Shown: positions 8,043 to 19,060, numbered from the stretch's first letter. The stretch: DNA of 64,000 nucleotides from CAVWUA01 sp963758025 (GCA_963758025.1 CAVWUA010000006.1:558001-622000), one strand, 5' to 3'. Translations and numbers: made by a program. The notes: generated by a model not told the origin, from the letters alone.

Positions 8043-11000
8043 TTAAATTCCATTAGGGGCTGGCATTGGATTCCGCGAACGATTGATTCCGGGAGGCCGC
8101 GGGAATTCGTCTAGCGGGCTCGTTTCGAACGGCTCCGGCGCGGGCGATCGGACGGCGCGGCCGAATCGCAGGTAGAGCGTCGGCAAGACGAGCATGTTCA
8201 AGGCCGACGAGGAGAACAGGCCGCAGAGGACGACGATCGCCAGGGGGGCCTGGATCTCGTTGCCGGGCTTGCCGCCGCCGAGGGCCAGCGGCACCAGGGC
8301 CAGGCCGGTCGTCAGCGCCGTCATCAGGATCGGCGCCAGCCGCTCCAGGGCGCCCTCGCTCGACCGCCGAACGCAGGTCCGTGACGCCTTCCCGCTCCCG
8401 CAAATGCCGGACGTGAGCGACGAGCATGATGCCGTTGCGGGTGGCGATCCCCAGCACCGTGATGAACCCGATCAGCGACCCGACCGTCACGACCCCGCCC
8501 GTCAGGTGAACGCCCAGCACGCCGCCGACCAGGGCCAGCGGCAGGTTGACCATCACCAGCAGGGCATCCCGGATCGACCCGAAAGCCACCTGCAAGAGCA
8601 GCCCGATTCCCAGCACCGCGGCCACGCCCAGGAGCGTCAGGAGCCGGGTTGTCTCCTCGGCGCTCTCGAACTGGCCGCCGTAAACGACGGAGTAGCCCCG
8701 GTAGGGCCCTTCGCCGATCGGCACGCGCTCGGCGACCCGCTGGCGGATATCCGCGACGACCCCGTGCAGGTCCCGGCCCGCCACGTTGCAGGTCACGACG
8801 AACTTGCGCTGGACGTTCTCCCGGCTGATCTTGTTCGGCCCGGTGCCTGGCTTGATCCGGGCCAGGGCGCGCAACGGCAGTTTGGCCCCGCCGGGGGTAT
8901 CGACCGGCAGGTTGCGGATCGCTTCCCAGTCGGTCGTCGCCGGGTCGCCCAGCCGGAGCACGAGGTCGAAGGCATAGCGGCCCTCCAGCACCTTGGAGAC
9001 GGCCCGGCCCCGGAACGCCGCCTCGACCGTCTCGGCCACCGCCTCGACGGTCAGGCCGTGCCGGGCGATGGCGGGCCGGTCGAACTGGATCTCGACGGTG
9101 GGGATGTCCACCTGCGGCTCGGTCGCCAGGTCCACCACGCCCGGCACCTCGGCCATCACCCGGCGGATCTGCTCCCCCAGGCTACGGAGTTTGTACAGAT
9201 CATCGCCGAAGACCTTCACGGCGACGTTCGACCGGCTGCCCGAGAGCATGTGGTCGATCCGGTGGGCGATCGGCTGGCCGATGGTGATGTTCATCCCCGG
9301 CACGGTCGAGAGATCGCGCCGGAGATCGGCGAGGAAGTCGGCCTTGGAACGGTCCGGCGGCAGACGGTACGACACGTCGATCTCGGCGGCCTCGACCCCC
9401 TGGGCGTGCTCGTCCAGCTCGGCCCGGCCGGTGCGTCGGGCGATGCCTTGACCTCCGGATGGGTCAGGATCGCCCGTTCCACGGCCCGCCCCAGCGCGTC
9501 GGATTCGGCCAGCGACGTGCCGGGCAGCGTCACCGCCGAGATCGTCAAGGCCCCCTCGTTGAACTCCGGCAGGAACGCCCGGCCCAGTCCAGGGACCGTC
9601 GCCGCCGTGCCGATCAACAGGAGCAGGCAGGCCGCGCCGATCATCCAAGGATAGCGCAGGGTCCAGCCGAGGACCGGGCGGTACAACCGCTTCAGACCCC
9701 GCACGACCAGGGGCTCGCGCTCGTGGACCACGGCGCGGCTCCCCGGCAAGAGCAGCGAGCAGAGGGCCGGGGTCAGGGTCAACGCCACCGCCAGGGAGGC
9801 CAGCAGCGAGACGATGTAGGCCACCCCCAGGGGCCGCAGCAGGCGACCCTCGACCCCCGAGAGGGCGAACAAGGGCAGGAACACGAGCAGAACGATCAGC
9901 GTGGCGAAGACGACCGACGAGCGCACCTCCACGCTGGCCTCGTACACGACCCGGAGCGGCGGCTGGCGGTCCTCGGGCGGGAGGTGGTGGTTCTCCCGCA
10001 ATCGGCGGAAGACGTTCTCCACGTCGATGATCGCGTCGTCCACCAGCTCGCCGATGGCGATCGCCATGCCGCCGAGGGTCATCGTGTTGATCGTCGCCCC
10101 CAGGCTGTCCAGCACCAGAACCGCCGTCACCAGCGACAGCGGAATGGCCAGGAGGGTGATCAAGCTCGCCCGCGCATTGGTCAGGAAGATCAACACCACC
10201 ACGACGACCAGGATGCCGCCGTCCCGAAGCGCGACCTCGACGTTGTGGACCGCCCGGGCGATGAAGTCGGCCTGGCGGAAGACGTGCCGGTCAATCGTCA
10301 TGCCCTCCGGCAGCGTGGCCTGGATCTCGTCGAGCGTGGCGTCGAGCGTCCGGGTCAGCGCCAGCGTGTTGACCTGCGGCTGCTTCTGGACGCCCAGGAT
10401 CACCGCCGGACGGCCCCGGTAGGAGCCTTCGCCCCGCTTGATCGCCGCGCCGATCTGAACCACGCCCAGTTGCCCGACCCGCACCGGCACGCCGTCCCGC
10501 ACCGCAACCACCGTCTCGGCGATGTCGGCCAGCGTGCGAACCCGCCCGACACCGTGGATCAAACGCTCCTGCCCTCCCTCGACCAGCAGTCCCGCCGAGA
10601 CGTTCCGGTTCGTGCGTCGCAGCCGCTCGGCCACGTCCGAGAGGGACAGACCGTAGGCACGCAGTCTCGCCGGTGACAGCACCACCTGATACTGCTTCAC
10701 TCCGCCGCCAATGGGGATGACCTGCGCCACGCCCGGCACCGAGAGCAGGCGGCGGCGGATCATCGTGTCGGCGGCGGTGCGCAGCTCGATCCCCGAATGC
10801 CGGTCGGAGGTCAGGGACAGGAACAGGATCTCCCCCATGATCGAGGAGATCGGGGCCAGGATCGGCCGCTCCACCTCCGGCGGCAGGGTGCCGGCGATCA
10901 GGTTGAGCTTCTCGGTGACGACCTGGCGGGCCTTGTAGATATCGGTCCCCCAGTCGAACTCGACCCAGACGACCGAGATGCCGACGGCGGTCGAGGACCG

Positions 11001-11246
11001 CACCCGGCGCACGTTCGCGGCCCCGTTGACCGCCGACTCGATCGGGAAGGTGACGAGCGTCTCGACCTCGCCGGGCACCATGCCGTGCGCCTCGGTGATG
11101 ACCGTGACGGTCGGGGCGGTCAGGTCGGGGAACACGTCCACCGGCATCGTCGTGGCGACATAGCCGCCGACGGCCAGCAGTACCAGGGCCAGGGCGATGA
11201 CGACCGCCCGGTACGTGAGCGAGAGGCGGATGACGGTGTTGAGCAT
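8043..11246 (-). CDS. Heavy-metal efflux RND permease, CusA/CzcA family, two frame breaks
   Basis: About 1,067 aa, the normal size of CusA/CzcA. It is the inner-membrane proton-driven pump of a tripartite metal exporter. Seen: N-terminal helix (YRAVVIALALVLLAVGGYVA), then MPVDVFPDLTAPTVTV, EVETLVTFPIE, the periplasmic pore domain, TM4 motif GGMAIAIGELVDDAIIDVEN with the acidic proton-relay residues, TM bundle FATLIVLLVFLPLFALSGVEG, second porter domain (KVFGDDLYKLRSLGEQIRR) and the closing helices ILMTALTTGLALVPLALGGG. Frame breaks lie near 9445 (a base missing in VKA/IARRTGRAELDEHAQ) and near 8352 (a base gained in AVERG/ALERLAPIL). The adaptor gene ends 17 bp upstream. Substrate (Cu, Ag, Zn, Co or other) cannot be set from this. 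Confidence 0.9.
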
Positions 11247-11263
11247 GGCGATCTCCTCCTCGC

Positions 11264-12990
11264 TCAGTGGGTATGTCCGTGGGCCGGGATGACGCCGGAG
11301 ACTTCCGAAAGCCGGATCGCGTACGCCCCCCGCACGACGACCCGCTCGCCCGGTTCCAACCCTTTCTTGATCTCGACCAGCCCGCGGTCCTTGATCCCCA
11401 ACTCCAGGTCACGCTTCTGGAACGTCTCGCCGTCGAGCAGAACGTAGGCGATGGGCCGCCCCGCTTCCTCCACGATCGCCGACTCGGGGACCGCCACGGC
11501 GTACGCGACCCGGGCCGTCTCGATGGCCACCTCGGCGAGCAGGCCGACCCGCAGCCGATGTCCTGGGTTGGGGACCTCGTAACGGACGGGGACCGTGCGG
11601 GAGCCCGGGTCCACGACCGAGCCCACGTCGATGAGTCGTCCTCCGTGGTCGCCGAGGATCGTGAATCGGCGGTCGGGATGGGCCGCCAGGGTGAACTCGG
11701 CGGCCGGGGCCTCCACCACCCGCTCGAGGTCGAACTCGGAAACCTGCGCCTCGACCCAGAGCCGGTCGAGGTTGATGACCGTGAACAGCGGCCGGCTCAC
11801 CTCGACGTACTCCCCCTCGACGGCCTGCGCGTCGGTGACGGTCCCGCTGTGCGGCGCCTTCAGCGGAATCTGGACCGCGCGCAGCGGGAGGAGGAATCGG
11901 GCACCTCCGAGGCGCCGTCGGTCGTCTCGGTCGCGTCGGTGCCGTCCAGCATGGCCGCCACCGTCGCGAGGGTCTTCTCGTAAGGCTCCTTCAGACGCGA
12001 CTTGCCCTGATAGGCCGCCTCGGCGACCCGGAAGTTGTGCTCGGCCTGATCGAGTTCCCGGCGGGCGATCGCATCCCTGGCGTCGAGCGTCTTGGACCGC
12101 TCGTACACCTTGCGGGCGTGTTCGAGGTCGATCTCGGCCTTGCGGATCTCGGTCTCGATGTCCATCAAGCGGGTCTGGATTTCGGTCTGGAGGGAACGAA
12201 TCTGGGCCTGGTTGGCGAGGAACTGGACCCCTTGCGGGCCGCTCAAGGGGGGCTCGACGACGGCGACGACCTGGCCCGCCTGGACCGCTTCCCCCACTCG
12301 GGGAAATCGGCCGCCCGGCGGGGGGAGCAAGCGCCCGGCGACGGGGGGCGTGACCACGGCCTTCGCCCCCGCCGCCGGATGGATCGCGCCGGGGACGATC
12401 AGCCGCTCCATCAGGTCGTGCCGCCGGACCGGCTCCGTGATCAGCCCGACCTTCCACTGTTGCTCTTTGAGGAACGGTACGGCCCCCGTCGGCTCCTCGT
12501 CCTTGACGGCCTCGGCGGCGCGGAGAGCGGCGGCTTCGTCGGCATACACCTCCACGGGGATGCGAAGCGTCTCCTCGGCCTGATCGCTCCGCACGATGAG
12601 GGCCAGCTCGTTCTTTCCCGGCTCGGGGAAAACGACCGTCGGTCCGTAGATGCCGGGGCTCCGGGGCGCGGCCTGCTCGTCAGCGTTCGACCGGCCCGAC
12701 GGCCCCGTGGCGACGGCCTTGAGCGTTCCCGAGCGGATCGGTGCGCCATTGGCCAGAACGGTCAGGTGGGCGTTGAGCTTCGTTCCCTCACCCGCCACCG
12801 CGTAAGGGTGTTCGAGGAACAATTCCAGCGTCTTGCCGAAGTGCGTGACGGAGGCGGTCGGCAGCTCCTCTTCCTCCTTCGGGGCCTTGGCGTGTTCGAT
12901 CGCCGACAGAGGCCCGCAGCCGGGCAAGGCGAAACTTATCGGGAGAAGGAGAGCGAACCAACAGAACGCGGGGAGACCGAGCCGTTGCAT
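11264..12990 (-). CDS. CusB/HlyD-family periplasmic adaptor lipoprotein of the metal efflux pump, one frame break
   Basis: About 575 aa. It links the RND pump to the outer-membrane channel and passes on metal. The start at 12990 was chosen because it opens a lipoprotein signal (LPAFCWFALLLPISFALPGC, Cys about residue 26); longer in-frame starts exist at 13029 and 13083. A roughly 150-aa N-terminal domain (THFGKTLELFLEHPYAVAGE ... VRSDQAEETLRIPVEVY) precedes the adaptor fold, as in many planctomycete and Bacteroidetes CusB-like proteins. Then come the barrel-sandwich half LIVPGAIHPAAGAKAVVTPP, a long helical hairpin (QIRSLQTEIQTRLMDIE), the second half APHSGTVTDAQAVEGEYVEV and the C-terminal membrane-proximal domain ending AHGHTH. 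The frame breaks near 11895 between the hairpin and the second half (one base missing). Confidence 0.85.
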
Positions 12991-13156
12991 GGGTGAGTCT
13001 CGCTGCAAGAGAGATAGGAAGTCGTCCATACGTCGAGGGGTATCCGCCCGAAGCCTCCGGCGACAGGCCGAAAATTTCGACACATCAGGCGAGGCGCGGC
13101 ATGACCGGACGAGTCCAGGAACTCGCCGTCGGCATCGCGGGCGCGATCCGGGCGAC

Positions 13157-13621
13157 TCAGCAGCGGATCAGGACCGATCCGAGAAGGAGGTGAGGTGTGG
13201 CGAGGGGGACACAATCCGAAGGAATTCGGAGATCGATGCGGAGTGTGAGAAGCGGCAACCTGTCGAACGATCGAACCATGGCCGACCAGGACAGGAGATC
13301 CATCCCTTGCGGGATCGACGGTCCAAACCACAAGTTCCCCGACGCCCACGAAGTTACACCGACCAACGGGACGGACGTCTCGTCGGAATTCGAGTCCGGC
13401 AACCCGTAGGGTGGGAAGAACGTGTCATGCCAGTGGAACGACCCGCTTTCCAGGGCAGGACCTTCGGGGGCGTGAACGGGACCCTCCATCACGGGCGAAT
13501 GGTCGTGCTCTCCGTGGTGCGGGTGGGTGTGTCCGAAGCGCACGGGCGAGCCAAATCCAGCGACCAGGATCATGGCCGCCAGGAACCACCGCAACAGCGT
13601 TTCCGACAGACGTCGGTTCAT
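13157..13621 (-). CDS. Small His-rich secreted protein at the head of the metal efflux operon
   Basis: 154 aa from ATG 13621, chosen because it begins a good signal peptide (TLLRWFLAAMILVAGFGSPV). Immediately after the cleavage region is a His cluster, GHTHPHHGEHDH, fitting a periplasmic metal-binding or sensing role. The rest holds HWHDTFFPPYGLP and no known domain. The gene is first in the operon, with 166 bp before the adaptor start. Proteins of this shape beside CusA/CusB genes are common in planctomycetes as hypothetical proteins; a metal-buffering or delivery role is inferred. Confidence 0.7.
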   Translation of the reverse strand: MNRRLSETLLRWFLAAMILVAGFGSPVRFGHTHPHHGEHDHSPVMEGPVHAPEGPALESGSFHWHDTFFPPYGLPDSNSDETSVPLVGVTSWASGNLWFGPSIPQGMDLLSWSAMVRSFDRLPLLTLRIDLRIPSDCVPLATPHLLLGSVLIRC

Positions 13622-13929
13622 CAGAGAATCGATTGGTCGGCGAGAGGGGATTGCTTCAAGCTCAGGCAACCATGCTAGTCGCCGCGCCGCGCGACCGTCA
13701 AGTCGCTCCGCCCGGAGCATCCCGCGTGGCTCAACGCGCGTTTTGGGGGCTGACTTGAACAGGAGGGAGTTCGATCCGCGATCCGAGCAGGGCTTTGCCA
13801 CGTCGCCGGACCTCGAGAACGAACGCGAAAACCACCCGGAACCACGGCGGTTTCTCCCGCGAGGAGGACGCAGCCAACTCCGCGCCAACGATCAGAACCT
13901 GTCCGGGGCGTTCACCGTCACTTTTTGAG

Positions 13930-14320
13930 TTTCGCATTGCCGATGGGACATCCCCGATTCCAGATCGTCAAGGAGGCAATCTCTTTCTGGAATCGGGAAT
14001 CTGTTCTTTGTCATGCGGGCTTCAATAATCAATTTATCATATCTAATAATAAATATAACTATCGAGATGCCCTAAACTTAACCACGATGGTGATTGCTTG
14101 GATTACAAAAATTTAAAGAATTTGTTTGCTATTCGGTAATACTTGGCCAGAAGATGCCGCTATCCATGATAAACCTGAATCCCATGGTCAGTCCTTAAAA
14201 GTAAACAACGAACCGTTCACGGGTGGTCTCGACAGATCTTGGGTCGGCCAGATGCGAACCGGAGCAATCGGCTCCTTTTTGAAAGAGCAGCTTCCGACGT
14301 CATTCGGGCCAGACGGTCTT
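13930..14320. other. AT-rich intergenic island upstream of the oxidase cluster
   Basis: This stretch is far richer in A/T than its surroundings, with runs such as TAATAATAAATATAACTATC near 14045 and AAAAATTTAAAGAATTTG near 14106. It lies between the divergent efflux operon and the oxidase cluster and most likely contains the cluster promoter. The short ORFs in it lack convincing content. It could also be a scar of transferred DNA. Confidence 0.5.
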
Positions 14321-14393
14321 CATGCGGTTTGCTGACGTTTTGGGAATTGATCCGCGTGGCATCAATTCCTTGATTGACCTTGAACCCCGGACC

Positions 14394-16322
14394 ATGGGAA
14401 AACGCGACGATGTTATTACCAACGTCTTGCCCGGCGCGTTGCGGGTGTTTGTCGTGTTGAGCCTAACGACGCTGACGAGTCATCCGCTCCTGGCTCAAGA
14501 AAAGCCATCGCCGAAATCTTATCTCCAGCAACTGGAGGTGACCTCGGCGGAGCAGCAGCGCGGGTATCAGTCGTTCGTGACGGATGTGGAGCGACTCGAC
14601 CGTCGACCACGCCAGCCCGGTAATCTGGAAGTCGCGGAGGCCGAAGGCGGCATCCATCAACCGCTGAAAAATCCTGAGGAAATCCGCGCTACCGATGGGA
14701 TACTTCAGCATAACCTGACCATCGAATATGGCGACAACCTGATCTACAACGTGAAGCAAGGCAAGAACGTCAAGGTTCACCTCCGGTCCTACAACGGACG
14801 CTTGTTTGGCAAGACGTTGCGGATCAAGCCCGGCGAGTTGCTCAAGGTGCTCGTGGACAACCAGTTGCCACCGGACAAGCCGTACAATGGCGACATCAAC
14901 ATCCCTCATCGGTTTAATACGACCAACCTGCACACGCACGGACTTCACGTATCCCCAGCGGGCAATAGTGACAATGTGTTGCTCGCAATTCCACCGAAAA
15001 AAACCTTCCAGAACGAGATTTACATTCCAGCGGACCACACCGGAGGGACGTTCTGGTATCACGCGCACGTGCATGGTTCAACCGCGATCCAGACGACGAG
15101 CGGCATGGCGGGGGCGATCCTGATCGAAGGTGGCCTGGATAACGCTCCAGGCGTGAAGGACGCCCTCGACCGGATCATGATCTTCCAGCAGATGCCCTAC
15201 GTGGAATCCAAACAAACTGCGGACGTGTATGAAATCGAGAGTTATGATGACCTTGGGGATTGGAATCAGGGGGTGAATCAGAAGGGTTGGCGGACGACGA
15301 TCAATGGACAGACGCAGCCGATCATCGACATCCAGCCGCAAGAAGTCCAGCGCTGGCGTTTGATCCATGCCAGCCTCCGCGAAACGATCGATGTCAGCAT
15401 CGTGCCCTATGACCAGGCACTCGAAATGATGGAGCAGTATGCCTCCCGGCTGGAGCAAGCGGACAAGGCCCCCGAGGCCGAACTCCTGCAAGAAACGCGT
15501 CTCGCCGCGGTCGAGGAACGCAGAGAAACGGTATTACGGAAAGCCGTACCGCTGAACGAGATTGCTGCCGACGGACTCGCCTACGGGTTCCTTTGGCCCA
15601 GGGATTCGGTCGATCTGCAACCGGGATACCGCAGCGACGTCCTCGTCAAGATCGACGAGCCGGGCCTGTACGTCCTGATGGACAACGAGGTGGCCGAAGA
15701 GGCGGCTTTGTGGCGAAGTTACGAGAGCCCGAAGGTGCTCGGGTTTGTCCGCGTGGGTGGGCCAGCGAAGCCGATGGCACTTCCGACCAACGCCGAGTTA
15801 GCCCGTTATCGGCCATATGAATCGATCAAGGATGAGGAAATCGTCGAGCACACCGTCGCCCCTTCCGGTCAGATGATGACAAAGAAGCGTTTGCAGAAAG
15901 TCGAATTCAATATTGATCTCGACTTTAATCCCGTTCTCTTCCAGATCAATTCCCAGACTTATGACCCGAAGGCCCCTCCGCGAACCATGGAACTCGGCAC
16001 CGCGCAGGAGTGGATACTGACTTCGCGGCTGGCAAACCATCCGTTCCATATCCACGTGAACCCGTTCGAGATTGTTCAGTGGAACGACGCGAAGGGCAAC
16101 TCCCGTCTTCCGGTCATCGACGGAGAGCGGAGGACGATCTGGAAAGACACGATTCTTGTGATGGAGAACAAGGACGATTCCGAGCCGAAGAAGATTCGGG
16201 CCCGTTCGCGTAACGAACGCTACATAGGTCGCTTCGTCCTCCATTGCCACATTCTCGACCATGAAGATCAAGGCATGATGCAGGACGTCGAGATCGTTCC
16301 ACCCGGCTCGGCTCATCACTGA
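14394..16322 (+). CDS. Multicopper oxidase (laccase-like), secreted
   Basis: 642 aa from ATG 14394. This start, rather than 14322, puts a signal sequence at the N terminus (ALRVFVVLSLTTLTSHPLLAQ). All four copper-binding His clusters are present: HTHGLH (180-185), FWYHAHVHG (His 223, 225, 227), HPFHIHVNPFEI (549-554) and HCHILDHEDQGMM (617-628), giving type 1, 2 and 3 copper sites, so it should oxidise phenols or metal ions with reduction of O2 to water. An insert at about 340-400 (EQYASRLEQADKAPEAE) is unusual between cupredoxin domains. First gene of the oxidase cluster; 100 bp to the next gene. Substrate unknown. Confidence 0.92.
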   Translation: MGKRDDVITNVLPGALRVFVVLSLTTLTSHPLLAQEKPSPKSYLQQLEVTSAEQQRGYQSFVTDVERLDRRPRQPGNLEVAEAEGGIHQPLKNPEEIRATDGILQHNLTIEYGDNLIYNVKQGKNVKVHLRSYNGRLFGKTLRIKPGELLKVLVDNQLPPDKPYNGDINIPHRFNTTNLHTHGLHVSPAGNSDNVLLAIPPKKTFQNEIYIPADHTGGTFWYHAHVHGSTAIQTTSGMAGAILIEGGLDNAPGVKDALDRIMIFQQMPYVESKQTADVYEIESYDDLGDWNQGVNQKGWRTTINGQTQPIIDIQPQEVQRWRLIHASLRETIDVSIVPYDQALEMMEQYASRLEQADKAPEAELLQETRLAAVEERRETVLRKAVPLNEIAADGLAYGFLWPRDSVDLQPGYRSDVLVKIDEPGLYVLMDNEVAEEAALWRSYESPKVLGFVRVGGPAKPMALPTNAELARYRPYESIKDEEIVEHTVAPSGQMMTKKRLQKVEFNIDLDFNPVLFQINSQTYDPKAPPRTMELGTAQEWILTSRLANHPFHIHVNPFEIVQWNDAKGNSRLPVIDGERRTIWKDTILVMENKDDSEPKKIRARSRNERYIGRFVLHCHILDHEDQGMMQDVEIVPPGSAHH

Positions 16323-16422
16323 CGCTTGACCTCTTTTCACGACGGTTGCGCCCGGCCCGGAAATGGTCGTGGGCCGAAGGTCGGTATTTCCTTTGAGTCG
16401 CCCAACAAGGTTGTCATCGGAC

Positions 16423-16944
16423 ATGTCCAGACCCGAGCCTTGCGACTGCTCACGCGGCGTGCCCCTGCTCCCGCCGGGACCGCCACGTCGAGACAAGCCC
16501 CGGCGGTTCGCGAGGGGGCGGAGGATCGGGATGCTCGGCGCGGCGTGCGGCGTCGCGCTCCTGCCGAAATGTCCGATGTGTCTGGCAGCGTACCTGTGGT
16601 TCTTCGGTTCCGTGGGGCTGAGTGCGACCCAAGGCGCGCGCTGGGTCGGCCCGGCCCTGAGCGTGGTCCTGATGGCCGGGGTGGCGTCGATCGGGCTCCG
16701 GTCGGGCCGGCGGCACGGTCATGGCCCCTGGCTGGTCGGCCTGGTCGCGACCACCACCATCGTCGTCGGCAAGTTCGTTCTGAACGATCCCCCGCTCGTT
16801 CTTCTCGGACTCGTCGTGCTGGCCGCCGCCTTGCTGTGGGACCGCTGGCCGGTCGCGCCCGGTGGCCCGTCCAACAGAGAATTTTCAACCACTGATGAGT
16901 CGAGGTCCCGAGATGAGCAACGCGACGAATTCGACCCGCTATGA
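16423..16944 (+). CDS. Small KCPMC-motif membrane protein
   Basis: 173 aa from ATG 16423. It has a Pro/Arg-rich cytoplasmic N terminus and then four hydrophobic helices. The first carries GVALLPKCPMCLAAYLWF, a CxxC at the membrane face. Proteins with LPKCPxCLAAY recur as unnamed membrane proteins in planctomycetes and other bacteria, and resemble MerC-like CxxC membrane proteins in layout only. The 3' end overlaps the tyrosinase start by 32 bp, so the two are probably translated from one mRNA. A role in copper or thiol handling for the flanking copper oxidases is a guess from context. Confidence 0.75.
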   Translation: MSRPEPCDCSRGVPLLPPGPPRRDKPRRFARGRRIGMLGAACGVALLPKCPMCLAAYLWFFGSVGLSATQGARWVGPALSVVLMAGVASIGLRSGRRHGHGPWLVGLVATTTIVVGKFVLNDPPLVLLGLVVLAAALLWDRWPVAPGGPSNREFSTTDESRSRDEQRDEFDPL

Positions 16945-19060
16945 GCGCGTGAAGGCCATCCTGGACACGGCCGCGGGGGAGAACCCCGCGACCTACGGGG
17001 GCAAGGTGCCGTTCTGGGACCTGCCCCTGGAGCAATTCCTGGAAGCCCAGGTATACGGGATCCGCATGATCGCGCCCGCCGCCAGCGCGTTGAAGTTGAG
17101 CTGCTGCGCCCACGAGGAGCCAAGTCGCGCGGAGCAATCGGCCGACGGGTCGCCGCCGACCTCGATCGGCCGAGGAGCCGCCTCGGGGTTAATCCGGGGG
17201 CTTCGGGGCCTCCCTCCCTTCGATCGTTCGCAGTTCCCGCCCTTGCCCTGGGGTGGAACTCCTGTCGCCGAGGCCGACATCCAGTTCATCTCCGACTGGA
17301 TCGACGACGGCTGCCCCGCCCAGGACCACGAGCTTGAGGCACTCCCCGTCTCCCTTCAGTCAGCGAAGGTGTCGCTCGAAGTGATCCAGGTGAGCAACAT
17401 CGAGAACGCAGCCCGTGGCACCTTCGAGGCGTATGGCGGCTCGACCAACGAGTACCGTCATCGGCGGGGCGAAGTCAAACAGCGCATGAACATCGATTGC
17501 ATGCCGGAGGCACAGATCGAGGAGTACCGCCACGCCTTCCGAGAGCTCTACAATCTCAATAAGTGGCCCAACGACCGGCGCAATTACAACAATCAGGCCC
17601 TGATCCACCAGAACCACTGCCAGCACGGCTGGGAGCGGTTCCTCCCCTGGCACCGGATTTACCTCTACGAGTTCGAACAGGTTCTTCAAGACCACTGCCC
17701 CGGCCTGACGCTCCCCTACTGGGACTGGACGATGCCCCAGTATTGCCCGGAGCACCCGGAGACCGGCGTGATCATTCCGGAAGCCCTGAAATGCTTCCTC
17801 ACCGCCGAGTCGATCGAGGCGTTGATGACGGCCAAGCCGCCGTTGCCATCCGAGGCGGCCGATACGTTGAAAAAGGAGCTCGTCGGCAAGCGATTCGCCT
17901 CGCCTCGGCGGTTCTTCGACGCCGTGAAGGGCCTGATCGACCCGAAGTACACGGTCGGCAACTACCGGAAACGGTTCATCGACGTGCTGCTCGCCACGAA
18001 CGCGTTGTGGTATCCGCTTCGCTATCCGGCGGAGTACACGGCCAACGGCAAGCCATCGACGATCACCAAGACGATCCACTACCACTACCCCACGGCCGAC
18101 GACATCGCCCAGATTTTGAGCCTCCAGACCTTCCGCGACTTCGGCGGCGGCAGCCTCTACGATGACTCCTTCGGGTTCCTCGACCAGAACCCGCACAACA
18201 CCATGCACATCTGGACAGGCGGGATGAACCCGGACTTTGGGGACGGCGTCCCGAACCCCCTGGAGGCGGTCATCGGGGACTCAGCGAGGGACATCGGCGT
18301 CAACCGCAGCCGGGGCGTGCAGGTCACGGGACGGCAATTCCACACGCGGCAGGACTTCTACCAGCAGCCGCAGTTCGGCGACATGTTCAGCAACCTCACG
18401 GCGTCGTACGACCCGATCTTCTGGCCGATCCATGCCAATGTCGATCGGCTCTGGTCGGAGTGGCAGCAGGCGCACCCCCAGGCGGTGCCCGCCGATCTCG
18501 ACGCCGTGCTAACTCCGTGGAACTACACGATCCACGATACCCTGGACATCGCCCGATTCGGCTACGAGTACGTGAAATCCACGCAGATCGTTCCCGTCGG
18601 GCACGAGACCCCGGTCGGCCGCTTCGTCTCGCGCCCTCTGGAGATCGCCGAGGCCGTGCGACGGTCGTTCCGGCAGGCGGAGGTCCGGCTGCACCGCGTC
18701 CCACAACTGCCGCGCTCGTGCTTCATCCGCGTCTTCCTGAACCTGCCCGACGCCAATGCCGACACGCCCATCGATCACGAGAACTACGCGGGCTACCTGG
18801 CCGTCTTCGGCCACGGTCCCTGTTATGGCGGCCCTGGGCATTGCGACTTGCCGCCCGACCGGCCCAGGAAATACGACCTGCGCGGCCGGAGTCATAACGC
18901 GCCGAGAAACCATCGGATCAATGTGACGAAGTGCGCGAAGCGGCTGCTGGAGAACGGCGCGCGTCGCCTGCAGATCACGCTGGTGGTGATCGGGGCGGAC
19001 TATCAGGAAGACAGCGAGTTGCTCCGACTCGATGGGGTGTCCCTGAACTTCCTCGACTGA
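16913..19060 (+). CDS. Tyrosinase-family type-3 copper oxidase with N-terminal extension
   Basis: 715 aa from ATG 16913 (GAGG 8 bp upstream). Copper A ligands are seen in HQNHCQHGWERFLPWHR (His 232 or 235, 238, 247). Copper B ligands are in NPHNTMHIW (His 428, 432) and DPIFWPIHANVDRLW (His 507). The enzyme should hydroxylate or oxidise phenols to quinones. About 150 residues precede the copper domain and include SDWIDDGCPAQDHE, a segment reminiscent of planctomycete cytochrome-like modules but with no CxxCH. A C-terminal beta domain (about 560-715, SCFIRVFLNLPDANADTP, FGHGPCYGGPGHCDLPP) resembles the domain after the active site in plant polyphenol oxidases. No signal peptide is evident. The LodA-like gene starts 48 bp downstream. 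Confidence 0.92.
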   Translation: MSNATNSTRYERVKAILDTAAGENPATYGGKVPFWDLPLEQFLEAQVYGIRMIAPAASALKLSCCAHEEPSRAEQSADGSPPTSIGRGAASGLIRGLRGLPPFDRSQFPPLPWGGTPVAEADIQFISDWIDDGCPAQDHELEALPVSLQSAKVSLEVIQVSNIENAARGTFEAYGGSTNEYRHRRGEVKQRMNIDCMPEAQIEEYRHAFRELYNLNKWPNDRRNYNNQALIHQNHCQHGWERFLPWHRIYLYEFEQVLQDHCPGLTLPYWDWTMPQYCPEHPETGVIIPEALKCFLTAESIEALMTAKPPLPSEAADTLKKELVGKRFASPRRFFDAVKGLIDPKYTVGNYRKRFIDVLLATNALWYPLRYPAEYTANGKPSTITKTIHYHYPTADDIAQILSLQTFRDFGGGSLYDDSFGFLDQNPHNTMHIWTGGMNPDFGDGVPNPLEAVIGDSARDIGVNRSRGVQVTGRQFHTRQDFYQQPQFGDMFSNLTASYDPIFWPIHANVDRLWSEWQQAHPQAVPADLDAVLTPWNYTIHDTLDIARFGYEYVKSTQIVPVGHETPVGRFVSRPLEIAEAVRRSFRQAEVRLHRVPQLPRSCFIRVFLNLPDANADTPIDHENYAGYLAVFGHGPCYGGPGHCDLPPDRPRKYDLRGRSHNAPRNHRINVTKCAKRLLENGARRLQITLVVIGADYQEDSELLRLDGVSLNFLD

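Noticed and set aside
14322..14393. Longer start for the multicopper oxidase
   Set aside because: It would put about 24 residues before the signal sequence and has no better ribosome site.
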